DNA from: an uncultured Flavobacterium sp.
GTDB lineage: Bacteria > Bacteroidota > Bacteroidia > Flavobacteriales > Flavobacteriaceae
NCBI RefSeq assembly: GCF_963422545.1
Contig: NZ_OY730258.1
Location: 1 to 64,000, forward strand
Direction: 5' to 3'
Length of the DNA: 64,000 nucleotides
Positions 27,092 to 36,986 of this stretch are shown here, one piece after another (position 1 is the stretch's first letter; each line of letters starts with the position of its first letter). The notes beneath the pieces are model-generated. The model saw nothing but the letters and a program-made list of their open reading frames with translations. It was not told the origin of the DNA and did not search any database. The position numbers were made by a program, and so were the translations under genes.

Positions 27092-28699
27092 TTAGTAACC
27101 CGTGTTTTGAGTCAAGTTTTTATTGGCTCCCAATGATCCTTCCGGAATAGGAAAAACACTCATATAAGAAGGAATAGAGACTCCTTTTGAAGAATTTCCT
27201 TTCCACGCCCAATTGTAAGATCCTCCGGTATATTTTCCAAAACGAATTAAATCTTGTCTTCTGTGCGCTTCCCAATGTAATTCACGTGCTCTTTCATCAA
27301 TTAAGAAATCAAGTGTTAAATCGCTTAAAGTAATATTTCCAACAGTCGAACCACTATTCGCTCTTTGTCTTAAAGCATTTACATAATCTAATGCCTGAGC
27401 AGTTGTCCCGTTTCCGCCTCTTAAAGTGGCTTCTGCATACATTAAATAAACATCGGCTAATCTGAATAATGGGAAATCAGTATCGGCAAAAGTTGAACTT
27501 ACTCCGTTAACTCCTGTTGAAGTTTTATTAGAAAATTTAGACAAAATATAACCTTGTGTTTTTACACCAATATCTTCAATATCAATAGATCTTTGTTTTC
27601 CAGGATCACCTGCAACTCCTTTTCCAATTGTATTTCTGGTATCCTGACTGAATTTCGCACCATCAAATTTTTGAGCAAATTCTTTTCTGATTCTAAGTGC
27701 TCCAGTCCATCCGCCAATTCCAAAATCAGCACCATTATTTTCCCAGGCACCAATTTGTCCGTTTGTTAAAACAGTTGTTGCTCCCCAGTTTTGAGAAACT
27801 GATCCATCAGATTGGATTCCAAAAATAATTTCGGCAGAAGTATTGTTGTCTGCTTTAAAATTGTCCAGATATTTTGGTTTCAAAGTATAACCGCCAGCAA
27901 TAATTTCGTTACACATTGTAATACAATCATTAAAACGATTTGCCTGAATGTATACTTCGGCATTCAAATACATTTTTGCCAAAATCATACGTGCCATAGA
28001 TTGGTCTAATCTTCCGTATTCATTAGTTCTTGAAGCTTTTAAATCCGGTAAAACCGCTTTAATTTCTGTTTCGATATAATCAAATAATTGCTTTCTGTTA
28101 AATTCAGGTCCAGCAAAATTTACAGGATCATTTTCGGTATACATTGGTGCTTTTCCAAATAAATCCATCATGTTATAATAAGCGTACGCTCTTAAAACAC
28201 GAACTTCTTTACGATAAAGTTCTATATCCGCCAAAGTTGCAGCATTTGTAATTCCTCTTGAACTTAATTTTTGAGGTGTACTTTGACGTAAAAACTCATT
28301 TGCATACGCAACAGAAACCATCGTTCTACTAAACATTCCCAGAATAACAGGATTTGCCGGCGTCCAGATATTACGCTGTAATTCTGCCGTTCCTCCGTCA
28401 TTTTCGTAACTCCAAACCAACTCGTCTGTAGTTAATTCCTGCATGTACAATAAACATCTTGTAAACTGACTTGTTCCGGCATCAACGCCTTCAAGCGATG
28501 AATTATCAGGACCAAGAACTCCTGTCAAAGTTAAATTTCCGTATACTCCTGCAAATGCTTTTTTGTATCCGTCAGGCGTAGAAAATAACACATCAGAAGA
28601 AAGAACATCGTCATCTTTTGAGACTACATTTAAATCATCTGTACAAGACTGAAAAATTACAGTCAATGCAACTATTGTTATTAAAATATATTTTTTCAT
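27092..28699 (-). CDS. SusD/RagB-family glycan-binding lipoprotein
   Basis: A 535-residue lipoprotein starting at MKKYILITIVALTVIFQSC. The start at 28699 is preferred because the longer frame to 28732 would overlap the SusC gene and lacks a signal sequence at its start. The SusD hallmarks are present: TPR-like helices (EVRVLRAYAYYNMMDLFGKAPM), PLFRLADVYLMYAEATLRGG, and the C-terminal FLIDERARELHWEAHRRQDLIRFG and PIPEGSLGANKNLTQNTGY. It caps the SusC transporter and takes up galacto-oligosaccharides. Confidence 0.95.
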   Translation of the reverse strand: MKKYILITIVALTVIFQSCTDDLNVVSKDDDVLSSDVLFSTPDGYKKAFAGVYGNLTLTGVLGPDNSSLEGVDAGTSQFTRCLLYMQELTTDELVWSYENDGGTAELQRNIWTPANPVILGMFSRTMVSVAYANEFLRQSTPQKLSSRGITNAATLADIELYRKEVRVLRAYAYYNMMDLFGKAPMYTENDPVNFAGPEFNRKQLFDYIETEIKAVLPDLKASRTNEYGRLDQSMARMILAKMYLNAEVYIQANRFNDCITMCNEIIAGGYTLKPKYLDNFKADNNTSAEIIFGIQSDGSVSQNWGATTVLTNGQIGAWENNGADFGIGGWTGALRIRKEFAQKFDGAKFSQDTRNTIGKGVAGDPGKQRSIDIEDIGVKTQGYILSKFSNKTSTGVNGVSSTFADTDFPLFRLADVYLMYAEATLRGGNGTTAQALDYVNALRQRANSGSTVGNITLSDLTLDFLIDERARELHWEAHRRQDLIRFGKYTGGSYNWAWKGNSSKGVSIPSYMSVFPIPEGSLGANKNLTQNTGY

Positions 28700-28709
28700 G
28701 ATTTCGTTA

Positions 28710-31652
28710 TTAAAATTTAAGATTAAGACCAAATAATACTGATCGTTGTCTTGGATAAATCGTTTTGTCTACACCGTTGTTTGTAATTTCAGGATCTAAA
28801 CCACTATATTTTGTAAGTACAAAAACGTTCTGAACTCCAGTTGACAATCTTAATGAAGCTTTACTGTTTACCCAGTTATTTAAGGTATATCCTAAAGTAA
28901 TGTTATCCATTTTCAAGAAAGAAGCATTCTCAATATAAAGATCTGATAATACTACATTTGAAGTCGTTTGAAAATTAGTATCCAAAACCTGCTTAGGAAT
29001 ATTACTTAAAACACCTCCGTTTTCCATCGCATCATATTGTGCTCTGCTCGCGTCTACGGCGTTAAAAATTCTATTACCAATACTTGCTCTTAAATTGAAT
29101 GAAAAATCAAACTTTTTATAATTCATATTAGATGCAAATCCTAATGTAAAATCCGGATCCGGATTATTATAAATGTATTTGTCTGAATCATTTTTTATAT
29201 TATCTCCATTTAAATCTGCAAAAGCGCCATCAATTGGTTTGCCTTCATTATTGTATAATTGTTTGTATACATAGAAAGAATAAGGCGTATACCCTTCTCT
29301 GAAGATTTGTCCCGGAGTTCCTGTTCCCGCGATATTGTCTCCTAAAAAGATATCGGTTCCGTTAACCAGATTTTTGATTCTTCTTTCGAATTTTGAAATA
29401 TTAAAATTCATATTCCAGTTAAAATCCAATGTTTTAATAACATTCGCATTAATCGTAAACTCTACACCTTTTGTCGTAAAACTACCAACGTTTTGATAAA
29501 CACGGTTAGAGAAATTACTTCCATCAGATATTGCTGCGTTTACTAATAAATCTTTAGATTCTTTGTAGTAAACATCAAGTCCTGCAGATAAACGATTGTC
29601 TAAAAAGCCGAAATCAAGACCTGCATTGTAAGAAGATGTTTCTTCCCATTTCAAATTGTTTGTTCTTTTTGAAGGAAGTGCCACCGGAACCGGACTTGTT
29701 CCAAAATAGTATTCAGAATTTCCGCCGCCAACTTGGTATTTTTGAAGGTATCCATTTGGTTCAGGAATATCTTGTTGTCCTGTAATTCCGTAACTTAATC
29801 TTAATTTTAAGTCAGATAATACGGTACTTTCTTTAAAGAAATCTTCTTTGATTTTCCATGCAAATGCTACCGATGGGAAATTCCCCCAACGATTTGCTTC
29901 TTCAAATCTTGAAGAACCGTCTCTTCTATAAGATAGTGTCAATAAATATTTATCTCTGAAGTTTAAATTTGTTCTGGCAAAGAATCCTAATAAAACAACA
30001 TCTGTATCTAAAGTAGTTTCTGGAAATGTAGATGGTAAATCAGGATTTAAAATGTTACCGGTTTCAAATTTTGAGCTTTGAAATTTTTGATAAGAATAAC
30101 CTCCAGTCATTTCAAAATTCAATGACTTAAATGTTTTATTATAGACCAAATAAGTATCTAATAACTTATTTCTTCTGGTTGCTTCTGTATATTCATTTGT
30201 ACCATACGGAATATTATTGTTTGACGGAGCAGAACCTGCATCAGCACCAACCAATCTTCTTCTTTCACCGTTTGATTCATCAAAACCAACATTTACAACG
30301 GCTCTTAAAGCAGGTAAAAAATGAAATTTATAATCCATTTCAAAATTTCCAAAAAATCTGTCATTCGTTCCTCTATCATTTGTATTCAACAATTGCGAAA
30401 CTGGATTTCTTGCCGCCGTTGAAACTAACGGATAGTTTCCGTTTGCATCAACGCCAGTAGTATATTCAAAATACCCTCCGTAAGGCGCGCCATCAACTTT
30501 TATAGGTTGTGTTGGATCAAATCCAATAGCAGCTCCTTCAACAGCATCTGTAAATCTGTTTTTTTCGTTAGTATAATTGGCAGAAAGTCTTAGTTTTAAA
30601 TGATTGTCAAAGAAAACCGGATTCATTACTAAACCAACGGTATTTCTTTTAAACTCATTCGTCAAGCGTAAACCTTGCTGATCTGTATTCCCAAGCGTTA
30701 AACTTGTTGGAATAATATTGAACAAATTTCCTCTAACAGCTAAACTTTGATCTACCGTTCCGGTATTTCTGTAGATTGCTCTTTGCCAATCTGTATTTGC
30801 AGTTCCTAATTTATTTAAATCATCGCTTCTTCTGTCTGCAATAACGCTTCTAAATTCATCTGCGCTAAAAACATCAACAGTTTTAGTAAGTGTTCCCGCT
30901 GCATATTGCACATTATAATCTACAGATAATGTTTTGCTTCCTTTTTTGGTAGTAATTATAATTACACCATTTGAAGCGCGAGAACCGTAAATTGCAGAAG
31001 CCGATGCATCTTTTAAAACCGTAATAGATTCAACAGTTGCAGGATTCAACGATGCTAAAAACGAAGAAGATCCTGTATTTGTAGCATTATCAAGAGGTAA
31101 TCCGTCAATTACAATAAGAGGATCATTACTTGCAAAAAGCGAACTTCCACCACGAATTCTAATTTGTGAACTAGAACCAGGCGCACCAGTTGAGTTTACT
31201 GTTAAACCAGCAACTCTACCGTTTAGCAAGTTTTCTGTTGCAATATTGTTTCCTTTGTTAAAGTCTTTTGTCGTAAGTGCAGTAACAGATCCCGTAGCAT
31301 CTTTCTTTTTAACACTTCCGTATCCTACCTGAACAACAACTTCTTTCAGTTGATTATTATCTTCTTCAAGACTTACCGTTATATTTTTCTGTCCGGCAAC
31401 CGAGATAGTCTGATTGGTATAACCTGTATAAGAAAATGTTATTTGACTATTTGCATTTACTCCGGATAATTGAAATTTTCCGTCAAAATCAGTCGTGGTA
31501 CTGATATTTGATCCTAATACTTTTATGTTTGCTCCCGGTATGGGCTGCTTGGTGGATTTTTCCAAGACAATACCACTAATTGTGTTCTGAGCAAAAACAC
31601 AAAAAGGAAGTAAGAGCAATAAAAGTAAAAATTTGGTTTTAATTCTTTTCAT
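28710..31652 (-). CDS. SusC/RagA-family TonB-dependent outer-membrane transporter
   Basis: A 980-residue protein with a signal peptide, a carboxypeptidase-like N-terminal extension (ISGIVLEKSTKQPIPGANIKVLG), the SusC plug (VVQVGYGSVKKKDATGSVT; IRIRGGSSLFASNDPLIVIDG; SAIYGSRASNGVIIITTKKG) and a 22-strand barrel ending in RSVLFGLNLKF with a terminal Phe. It imports oligosaccharides in partnership with SusD, from which it is separated by 10 bp. First gene of the polysaccharide locus and probably induced through the divergent hybrid regulator. Confidence 0.97.
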   Translation of the reverse strand: MKRIKTKFLLLLLLLPFCVFAQNTISGIVLEKSTKQPIPGANIKVLGSNISTTTDFDGKFQLSGVNANSQITFSYTGYTNQTISVAGQKNITVSLEEDNNQLKEVVVQVGYGSVKKKDATGSVTALTTKDFNKGNNIATENLLNGRVAGLTVNSTGAPGSSSQIRIRGGSSLFASNDPLIVIDGLPLDNATNTGSSSFLASLNPATVESITVLKDASASAIYGSRASNGVIIITTKKGSKTLSVDYNVQYAAGTLTKTVDVFSADEFRSVIADRRSDDLNKLGTANTDWQRAIYRNTGTVDQSLAVRGNLFNIIPTSLTLGNTDQQGLRLTNEFKRNTVGLVMNPVFFDNHLKLRLSANYTNEKNRFTDAVEGAAIGFDPTQPIKVDGAPYGGYFEYTTGVDANGNYPLVSTAARNPVSQLLNTNDRGTNDRFFGNFEMDYKFHFLPALRAVVNVGFDESNGERRRLVGADAGSAPSNNNIPYGTNEYTEATRRNKLLDTYLVYNKTFKSLNFEMTGGYSYQKFQSSKFETGNILNPDLPSTFPETTLDTDVVLLGFFARTNLNFRDKYLLTLSYRRDGSSRFEEANRWGNFPSVAFAWKIKEDFFKESTVLSDLKLRLSYGITGQQDIPEPNGYLQKYQVGGGNSEYYFGTSPVPVALPSKRTNNLKWEETSSYNAGLDFGFLDNRLSAGLDVYYKESKDLLVNAAISDGSNFSNRVYQNVGSFTTKGVEFTINANVIKTLDFNWNMNFNISKFERRIKNLVNGTDIFLGDNIAGTGTPGQIFREGYTPYSFYVYKQLYNNEGKPIDGAFADLNGDNIKNDSDKYIYNNPDPDFTLGFASNMNYKKFDFSFNLRASIGNRIFNAVDASRAQYDAMENGGVLSNIPKQVLDTNFQTTSNVVLSDLYIENASFLKMDNITLGYTLNNWVNSKASLRLSTGVQNVFVLTKYSGLDPEITNNGVDKTIYPRQRSVLFGLNLKF

Positions 31653-31747
31653 ACTTTTTTAATTGGGTTGGTTTAAGTTAGTTTTTGTTAATTCATTATT
31701 GGTTAGATTGTTTCATTGACTTGCTTTGAACAAAATATCATTATTCA

Positions 31748-31779
31748 AACGTTATAGCTTATCAACTCACATTGCAAAT
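31748..31779 (-). promoter_or_regulatory. Candidate promoter of the galactan locus
   Basis: On the minus strand TTTGCA is followed about 18 nt later by TAACGTTTG, close to the Bacteroidota -33/-7 pattern TTTG...TAnnTTTG (one extra base in the -7 box). It lies about 95 bp before the SusC start codon. Tentative. Confidence 0.4.
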
Positions 31780-32034
31780 TAAGGATACAACAAGTTTTTA
31801 AGACAGGGAAAAATTCATTTATAAACGGGGACAATTTCGTAAAAACGTACATACAACACTTAATAAAAACATATTCTACAATTTTTTCTTTCAAAAAAAA
31901 TCAAAATATGAATTATTAACCTTTATAATAATAGATTTAAAATCATATAGGTTGTAATTTTTAATCGGTATATTCTCAAAAAAACAATTTTAAAAAGTCT
32001 CAAATCGTAGCTTTTAAATAAGAATATTCAAAAA

Positions 32035-32142
32035 AATCCGTTTTTATCCGCGTTTTTACGAAGTAAATCTGTTTTATCCGTGTCAAAATTAGACGCTGGT
32101 TTTACTGATTCGCTAAAGCGAAAACGCAGATAAAAACGGATT
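32035..32142. repeat. Large inverted repeat, REP-like, between SusC and its regulator
   Basis: The arms 32035-32056 and 32121-32142 are 22 bp each with one mismatch (AATCCGTTTTTATC...GCGTTTT). Inside, GTTTTATCCGTG repeats part of the arm directly. It sits in the middle of the 730-bp divergent promoter region. It may be a REP-like element rather than a regulator site. Confidence 0.55.
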
Positions 32143-32382
32143 CTTCTAATTATTTTCTTGATTAAACTTTGATAATTTTATAGTTTTATGCATTACCCTT
32201 AGCAGGTTTCCATTAATATAAAAAAACAAATGTTATTTTTACACATTATATAATAAATACTTTAATTTCGCAAACTACTACAGATTTTACATATATTCAT
32301 ATAAAAATTGATTCAGCTTTCAGACCACATTCCTTGTATTTTTCGTATATCAAAGAGCCGCAAGCTTTTTAAAAAAAATTCT

Positions 32383-35300
32383 ATGAATAAGCTAAAGTCC
32401 TTTCTTGTTATTTGTCTTCTTTCTATAAGTGCATTTGGACAGAATTACCCAATAAGGCATCTTGATATTTCCTCAGGACTTTCTAACAATTCAGTTGCGT
32501 CAATATATCAGGATCAAAATGGTTATATGTGGTTTGGAACTTTTGATGGACTAAACAGATATGATGGAAATGACTTTAAAATTTATCGTCATGACCATAC
32601 TGATCCTAATTCTATTCAGGGAAATGCTATAAGCTGCATTGAAGGTGATTACAAAAATAATTTGTGGATTGGAACAACTGCAGGACCAGTGGTTTTTAAT
32701 GCAGAACGCTCCTCTTTTACTCCATTAAAATATATTGGAATTGATAAAAAGGTTAAACCTTTAAAAATTACGGCGTATGAGATAATTGCTGTACACTCTC
32801 AAAAAATGATTCTTGTTGCTACAAAAGAGATGATCGTGGCTTATAAAGAAGACGAGCAAACTGGAACAGCAATACCTTTTAATGGAAAACTAAATTATAT
32901 CGCAAGATCAATATCTTATAATTCGAAAAAACAAATCTTCTATGTTTTTATAACCGGAACTGGTCTTTGTCAATATGATATTAAATCAAAAAAACTAACG
33001 CTTCTTAACAATACAATTACAGGCGCAAATTGTATTAAATTGACAAATGAAGGACTCTGGATTGGCTCAGACGAAGGTGCATATTTATACAATGACAGCC
33101 TGAATACTTATTCTAAAAATTACTTTCTGGAAAAAACAGTCGTACGTGATTTTTTTCAGCAAGAAAACAGACTTTGGATTGCTACTGATGGAGCTGGTCT
33201 TTACACTATTACAAAAAACGAATCTACTCCTGTTTTATATCGTGCCAATGGTCCTGTTTCCTTGCTTAAAAGTAAATCCCTATATGATATCTTCGAAAGT
33301 AAAACCGGAGAAATGTGGTTCGGAACACTTCGTGGCGGCGTGAGTATGATGGGGAAAAAGCCACTTTATTTCAATCATTTTAAAAGCAAAGATCCGCTGA
33401 ACAATAAAGAAGATGAAGATCCTGCGGCAAACTTCATGCTTTCTTTCTGCGAAGATGACAAGAAAAATATCTGGATAGGTACAGATGGCGCCGGAATGCG
33501 ATATTGGAACAGAAAACAAAATACCTACGGCGTTTACTCGACAACATCATCTGGCAGCAGAAAACTGCAAAGTAATTTTGTTACAAGCATAGTCAGAGAT
33601 TCTGATAATGCTATCTGGGTCGCCATGTGGAAAGGCGGAGTCTGCCGTATCAATCCAAATTCAAAGGCGATTGAGAATTTCTCCATTTATAATCAATTTA
33701 CTAAAAAAGCAGAACAGGAATCCTGGCTGCTGTTTTTAGATTCAAAAAATACGTTGTGGCTTGCCATAACAAACTCAGGTGCACTATATCAATTTGATCG
33801 AAAACAAAATAAATTCATCTGCTATAGTAACACTTTACGCGATGTTACTTGTCTCTACGAAACTAAAGACGGAAAAATCTGGGGCGGAACATTCAATTCC
33901 TTTTTTGAGATTGAACCCAAAACAAAAAAAGTAAAAAGCTATCATTCTGAGTACACAATAAGATGTATTACTGAAGATCAAAATAAAAATCTTTGGATTG
34001 GAACCGTCGAAGGTGGTTTGCTTTTATTTGATCGAAAAACAGACACTTCTAAAAAATATACAACTCAAAACGGGCTTTCGAGTAATACCGTACTTCGCCT
34101 TTTAGAAGACAAAAAAGGAAATTTATGGATGAGTACGTATCACGGAATTTCAAGATTGAATCCTAAAAACAATACTTTCAGAAATTTTGGAGTCTCTGAT
34201 GGACTGCAGGGCAATCAATTTAGCTGGAATGCGGGCACAAAACTTTCTACAGGAGAATTTATTTTTGGAGGTATAAACGGATTCAATGTTTTTGATCCTG
34301 AGAATATAAAAGACAAAAAAAATACGGGTAAATTTTTATTGAATGATTTGCTGGTAAACAATCAGTCTTTAAAATTAGACAGCCCTTATATAACCGAAAA
34401 AAAACTCGAAATGATAAGTAGTGTCGAACTTCCTTATGATAAATCGGCATTAAGTTTTGATTTTGTTTATCTTGATTATGTCAATTCCGAAAAAATAAAT
34501 ACTGCTTACTTTCTCGAAGGTTGGGATAAAAACTGGAATTATGCTTCAAAAGATAACAGAGCAAATTATTCCAGATTGACCGAAGGAACTTATGTTTTTA
34601 AAGTAAAAACAACCGATGTTTTTGGAAATTGGACCAATGAAGTAACTTTGGCAACGGTAAAAATCCTTCCTCCTTGGTACAGAACATGGTTGGCATATAC
34701 ATTTTATCTAATTGCTGCAATCGCTGCGATTTACGCTTATGTAGGTTATCATAAAAATAAGGAAAGACTTCGCTACGAAATAAAACTTGCCCGAATGGAG
34801 CATAAAAAAGACAAGGAACATGCCGAAAAACAGTTTTCTATGTTTACTTATATAGCGCATGAATTGCGAACTCCTTTATCCTTAATTATAAATCCGCTTA
34901 AAAGTGCCATTGAAAGAAAAAATCGTTCTGAGGATGATCTTGACCTAAATCTTGCCTATAAAAATGCAAAACGATTATTGAGTCTTACCGATCAATTATT
35001 ATTGTTTAGAAAAGCAGAAACCGATCTTGATGAACTCAAAATTTCGAAGATTAATTTAAACTCGCTTTGTCGTGAAATCTACAAAAGCTTTACACAAATG
35101 GCGGCTGTAAAAAGTTTAAATTATCAATTTATTGAAGAAAATACACCGACCGAAATATATGGCGATTATGAAAAATTAGAGATTACGCTGTTCAATTTAA
35201 TCTCAAATGCTTTCAAATTCACTCCTAATAATGGATCAATAAGTATTGAGATAATTGAGAATCTTGCCAATGTTTCGATCATTATATCTGATACCGGAAG

Positions 35301-36450
35301 CGGAATCAATGAAAATGAAATAGACACTATTTTCGAAAAATTCAAACAAAGTCAGTCTAAAGCCAGTAATGGTTTTGGAATAGGACTTTATGTTGCCAAA
35401 TATTTCGTGAATAAACATCATGGCGAAATACAGTGTAAAAGTAAAGTTGGAGAAGGCACTTCGTTCATTATTAAGCTTCCGAAAGGAAACGGTCATTTTG
35501 CAGAAATGAACATCGATGAGAATCATGCACATATGTCACCTCTTGTGGGAGAACTTCTTGAAGGAATGCCAGCAGATAATCAAAATACACCTAAAAGCAG
35601 CAATCAACCAGCAAATATAAATATACAGGAAGAATTAATCAGTACAAAAAAAGTATTGTTAATTGTTGAAGACAATCCCGAAATGAATCATTATCTGGTA
35701 CAGCTTTTCTTCAAAAATTATATTGTTTATTCGGCAGCAAATGGGCTCGAAGGACTGAAACTTGTTGAAAAACACATGCCTGATATTGTACTAAGCGATA
35801 TTTCTATGGAAGGCATGAACGGTTTGGATTTATGTAAAAAAATCAAACAAAATGATGATTTTAGCCATATTCCGGTAATACTTCTCACGGCTACAACCAG
35901 TAATGACATTCATTTGCAAAGTATTACAGAAGGTGCCGATGATTACGTTACCAAACCTTTTGACAGCGATATACTGCTGGCACGAGTAGATTCTGTTCTT
36001 CGAAACAGAGGGCAATTACGTAAGTATTTCCTAGACAGCATAACACTTCGTGAAAATGTAAATAAAGTTCCTACTGAATATAAAGAATTTCTTGACAAAT
36101 GCATCGAGATCGTAGAAGCTAATCTTGAAAACAATGATTTTAATCTAAAGACTTTTTCTGCTGAAATGGGTATGAGTCATTCAAGTCTTTATAAAAAGAT
36201 TAAAACAATTTCGGGACAAACCGTAAATGTTTTTATCAGATCTATCCGAATCCGCAGAGCCGCAGTAATTATGCTTACTGAAAATATTAATATCGCACAG
36301 GTTGGCCCTCAGGTCGGAATAGAAGATCAGCGCTATTTTCGTCAACAGTTCGTAAAATTGTTTGGGATGAAACCTTCTGAATATATCAAAAAATATAGAA
36401 ATTCTTTTAATAAAGAATTGAATATCATTCAGAAAAGAGATATTACATAA
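32383..36450 (+). CDS. Hybrid two-component system sensor/regulator (HTCS) of the galactan locus
   Basis: A 1355-residue one-protein phosphorelay. Start at 32383 (MNKLKSFLVICLLSISAFGQ, a signal peptide) rather than the upstream ATG at 32308, which gives no signal. Domains in order: two periplasmic reg_prop beta-propellers (repeats such as QNGYMWFGTFDGLNRYD, KNIWIGTDGAGMRYW, GNLWMSTYHGISRLN), a Y_Y_Y domain, one membrane helix (about 775-795), HisKA with His826 (YIAHELRTPLS), HATPase (FGIGLYVAKYF), a receiver domain with Asp1139 (VLSDISMEGMNG) and a C-terminal AraC HTH. It senses a galacto-oligosaccharide in the periplasm and switches on the divergent sus-like operon. Confidence 0.95.
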   Translation: MNKLKSFLVICLLSISAFGQNYPIRHLDISSGLSNNSVASIYQDQNGYMWFGTFDGLNRYDGNDFKIYRHDHTDPNSIQGNAISCIEGDYKNNLWIGTTAGPVVFNAERSSFTPLKYIGIDKKVKPLKITAYEIIAVHSQKMILVATKEMIVAYKEDEQTGTAIPFNGKLNYIARSISYNSKKQIFYVFITGTGLCQYDIKSKKLTLLNNTITGANCIKLTNEGLWIGSDEGAYLYNDSLNTYSKNYFLEKTVVRDFFQQENRLWIATDGAGLYTITKNESTPVLYRANGPVSLLKSKSLYDIFESKTGEMWFGTLRGGVSMMGKKPLYFNHFKSKDPLNNKEDEDPAANFMLSFCEDDKKNIWIGTDGAGMRYWNRKQNTYGVYSTTSSGSRKLQSNFVTSIVRDSDNAIWVAMWKGGVCRINPNSKAIENFSIYNQFTKKAEQESWLLFLDSKNTLWLAITNSGALYQFDRKQNKFICYSNTLRDVTCLYETKDGKIWGGTFNSFFEIEPKTKKVKSYHSEYTIRCITEDQNKNLWIGTVEGGLLLFDRKTDTSKKYTTQNGLSSNTVLRLLEDKKGNLWMSTYHGISRLNPKNNTFRNFGVSDGLQGNQFSWNAGTKLSTGEFIFGGINGFNVFDPENIKDKKNTGKFLLNDLLVNNQSLKLDSPYITEKKLEMISSVELPYDKSALSFDFVYLDYVNSEKINTAYFLEGWDKNWNYASKDNRANYSRLTEGTYVFKVKTTDVFGNWTNEVTLATVKILPPWYRTWLAYTFYLIAAIAAIYAYVGYHKNKERLRYEIKLARMEHKKDKEHAEKQFSMFTYIAHELRTPLSLIINPLKSAIERKNRSEDDLDLNLAYKNAKRLLSLTDQLLLFRKAETDLDELKISKINLNSLCREIYKSFTQMAAVKSLNYQFIEENTPTEIYGDYEKLEITLFNLISNAFKFTPNNGSISIEIIENLANVSIIISDTGSGINENEIDTIFEKFKQSQSKASNGFGIGLYVAKYFVNKHHGEIQCKSKVGEGTSFIIKLPKGNGHFAEMNIDENHAHMSPLVGELLEGMPADNQNTPKSSNQPANINIQEELISTKKVLLIVEDNPEMNHYLVQLFFKNYIVYSAANGLEGLKLVEKHMPDIVLSDISMEGMNGLDLCKKIKQNDDFSHIPVILLTATTSNDIHLQSITEGADDYVTKPFDSDILLARVDSVLRNRGQLRKYFLDSITLRENVNKVPTEYKEFLDKCIEIVEANLENNDFNLKTFSAEMGMSHSSLYKKIKTISGQTVNVFIRSIRIRRAAVIMLTENINIAQVGPQVGIEDQRYFRQQFVKLFGMKPSEYIKKYRNSFNKELNIIQKRDIT

Positions 36451-36545
36451 TTTCCATTATAAGCTCCGACTATATATATAATATCTCACATTTACGAAAC
36501 TTTATTGGATTTGGGTTTAACGCCAGTCTGAAAACCTGAAAAATT
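36447..36545. repeat. Dispersed ~95-bp repeat Q, copy 1
   Basis: It shares ATAATTTCCATTA, ATATATATAATAT, AAACTTTATTG, ATTTGG(G/A)TTTAA and (C/T)GCCAG-type landmarks in the same order as 57830-57925. It begins inside the last bases of the regulator gene (its stop codon is just before). Both copies follow plus-strand genes. Confidence 0.5.
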
Positions 36546-36986
36546 GATTTTATCAGTGCTTATTTTTTGTGAAAATTTTAATTTAACATATTTTTTTAAC
36601 ACTAAAACAGATTAAAACACATAAAAACAGCAAAAACTGACACGTCAGATGCATGATTTTTATATCTGGATTATTTTTTTTTAATAATTTTCACCAGATA
36701 TAAAGCGCAGTGTATCAACAAATTAAATATTATTTTAAAAAAATTTTATTACTAAATCAAAAAGAAATTTCTCTAATGGTATAGTGTTTGAAAACGGTTT
36801 ACAAATATTACAATCAATTTATTGCTTTCTATTTTGCAATTGAAAAGAACTCGTAATACAGCATATAGAAAATTCGAAAAAAAAATAACAACTATAAAAG
36901 CCTTACAACTATGCCGGATCCTAAATTCAATTTTCATGAATAATGTTCCTGTTTTTAATTAATTATCAATCTTAATTCTAAGACCT

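Noticed and set aside
27092..28732. Longer SusD start at 28732
   Set aside because: It overlaps the SusC stop and places extra residues before a clear lipoprotein signal starting at 28699.
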